Of a DNA stretch of 64,000 nucleotides, positions 63,953 to 64,000 are shown piece after piece. Each line of letters begins with the position of its first letter. Position 1 is the stretch's first letter. A program made the translations under genes and the position numbers. This DNA comes from an uncultured Chromatiaceae bacterium (GTDB lineage: Bacteria > Pseudomonadota > Gammaproteobacteria > Enterobacterales > Alteromonadaceae), in the NCBI GenBank assembly GCA_937978655.1, contig CALJUX010000082.1, positions 59,678-123,677 on the forward strand, read 5' to 3'. The notes below the pieces were generated by a model. That model was not told the DNA's origin, made no database searches, and saw only the letters and a list, made by a program, of their open reading frames with translations.

Positions 63953-64000
63953 AGATCGGAAGAGCGTCGTGTAGGGAAAGAGTGTAGATCTCGGTGGTCG
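63953..64000. other. Illumina adapter sequence (assembly artefact)
   Basis: The plus strand reads AGATCGGAAGAGCGTCGTGT and continues as the reverse complement of the Illumina TruSeq universal (P5/read-1) adapter for 48 bases to the end of the window. On the opposite strand the read-1 primer site ends in CTCTTCCGATCT directly before the recC sequence, as at the end of a library insert. An open frame crossing it on the plus strand ends in IGRASCRERV, a familiar adapter-derived peptide. Nothing here is genomic. Confidence 0.98.

Noticed and set aside
63724..63987. Open frame on the plus strand ending IGRASCRERV
   Set aside because: It is antisense to recC and runs into adapter sequence; the tail is adapter-derived.
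1..64000. tRNA, rRNA, CRISPR repeats, insertion sequences, prophage or attachment sites
   Set aside because: I looked for cloverleaf ends, spaced direct repeats, transposases and integrases and saw none.

Overview
The window is chromosomal DNA of a free-living gammaproteobacterium, most likely from the Rheinheimera / Alishewanella / Arsukibacterium group of Alteromonadales-like bacteria. This placement is inferred from gene content and order: a clpS-clpA / cspD / infA / aat-bpt / trxB neighbourhood, nudJ-mnmA-hflD-purB, a lysine-riboswitch-controlled lysC, NhaD, an MksFEB condensin, monomeric isocitrate dehydrogenase and an uninterrupted recC-recB-recD. Genes are densely packed, with many 1-14 nt overlaps. 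No tRNA, rRNA, CRISPR array, insertion sequence or prophage was recognised. The content is mostly core or housekeeping, with one accessory-looking polysaccharide locus.

Layout. 1-6960: end of a CsiV-like envelope gene, a small lipoprotein, radD, a glutathione transferase, a DUF3087 membrane protein, an HDOD signalling protein and a secreted S9 peptidase. 6974-10053 (minus): lysC with a lysine riboswitch in its leader, then nhaD. 10194-20483 (plus): mksF-mksE-mksB condensin operon followed by tamA-tamB. 20521-24878: cmoM, an ElyC-type protein, a Nif3-family protein, a glycosyltransferase and a hemolysin-III/TrhA membrane protein. 24887-28222: a large ligand-propeller sensor kinase broken by an amber codon. 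28378-34201: trxB, aat, bpt, infA, clpA, clpS and cspD, a nearly complete N-degron proteolysis set. 34464-36692: icd, also broken by an amber codon. 36992-41852: nudJ, mnmA, hflD, purB and roxA. 41920-44395: a DUF4826 protein, leucine dehydrogenase and a second DUF218 protein. 44564-55469: polysaccharide locus (wecC; wzx-wzy-wzz-GT2-wecG-GT4 on the minus strand; wecA and a second flippase; uppP). 55548-57802: M24 peptidase and a divergent LysR regulator. 57776-63952: recD, recB and the 3' end of recC.

How the genes work together. The polysaccharide locus holds most of an undecaprenyl-phosphate cycle: initiation by WecA, ManNAcA supply and transfer by WecC and WecG, two further glycosyltransferases, flipping, polymerisation, chain-length control and carrier recycling by UppP. 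Aat and Bpt add N-degrons, ClpS recognises them and ClpA unfolds the substrates. TamA and TamB form an envelope-spanning transport complex. RecBCD repairs double-strand breaks.

Cautions. The last 48 bases (63953-64000) are Illumina adapter, so recC is cut artificially. Two otherwise intact genes, icd and the sensor kinase, each carry one in-frame TAG. Because real genes here also end in TAG, these are nonsense mutations or sequence errors rather than evidence of recoding. I did not find a convincing undescribed system. The items most worth checking are the amber codons, the MksFEB operon without an MksG/JetD nuclease, the polysaccharide locus and the lysC leader.
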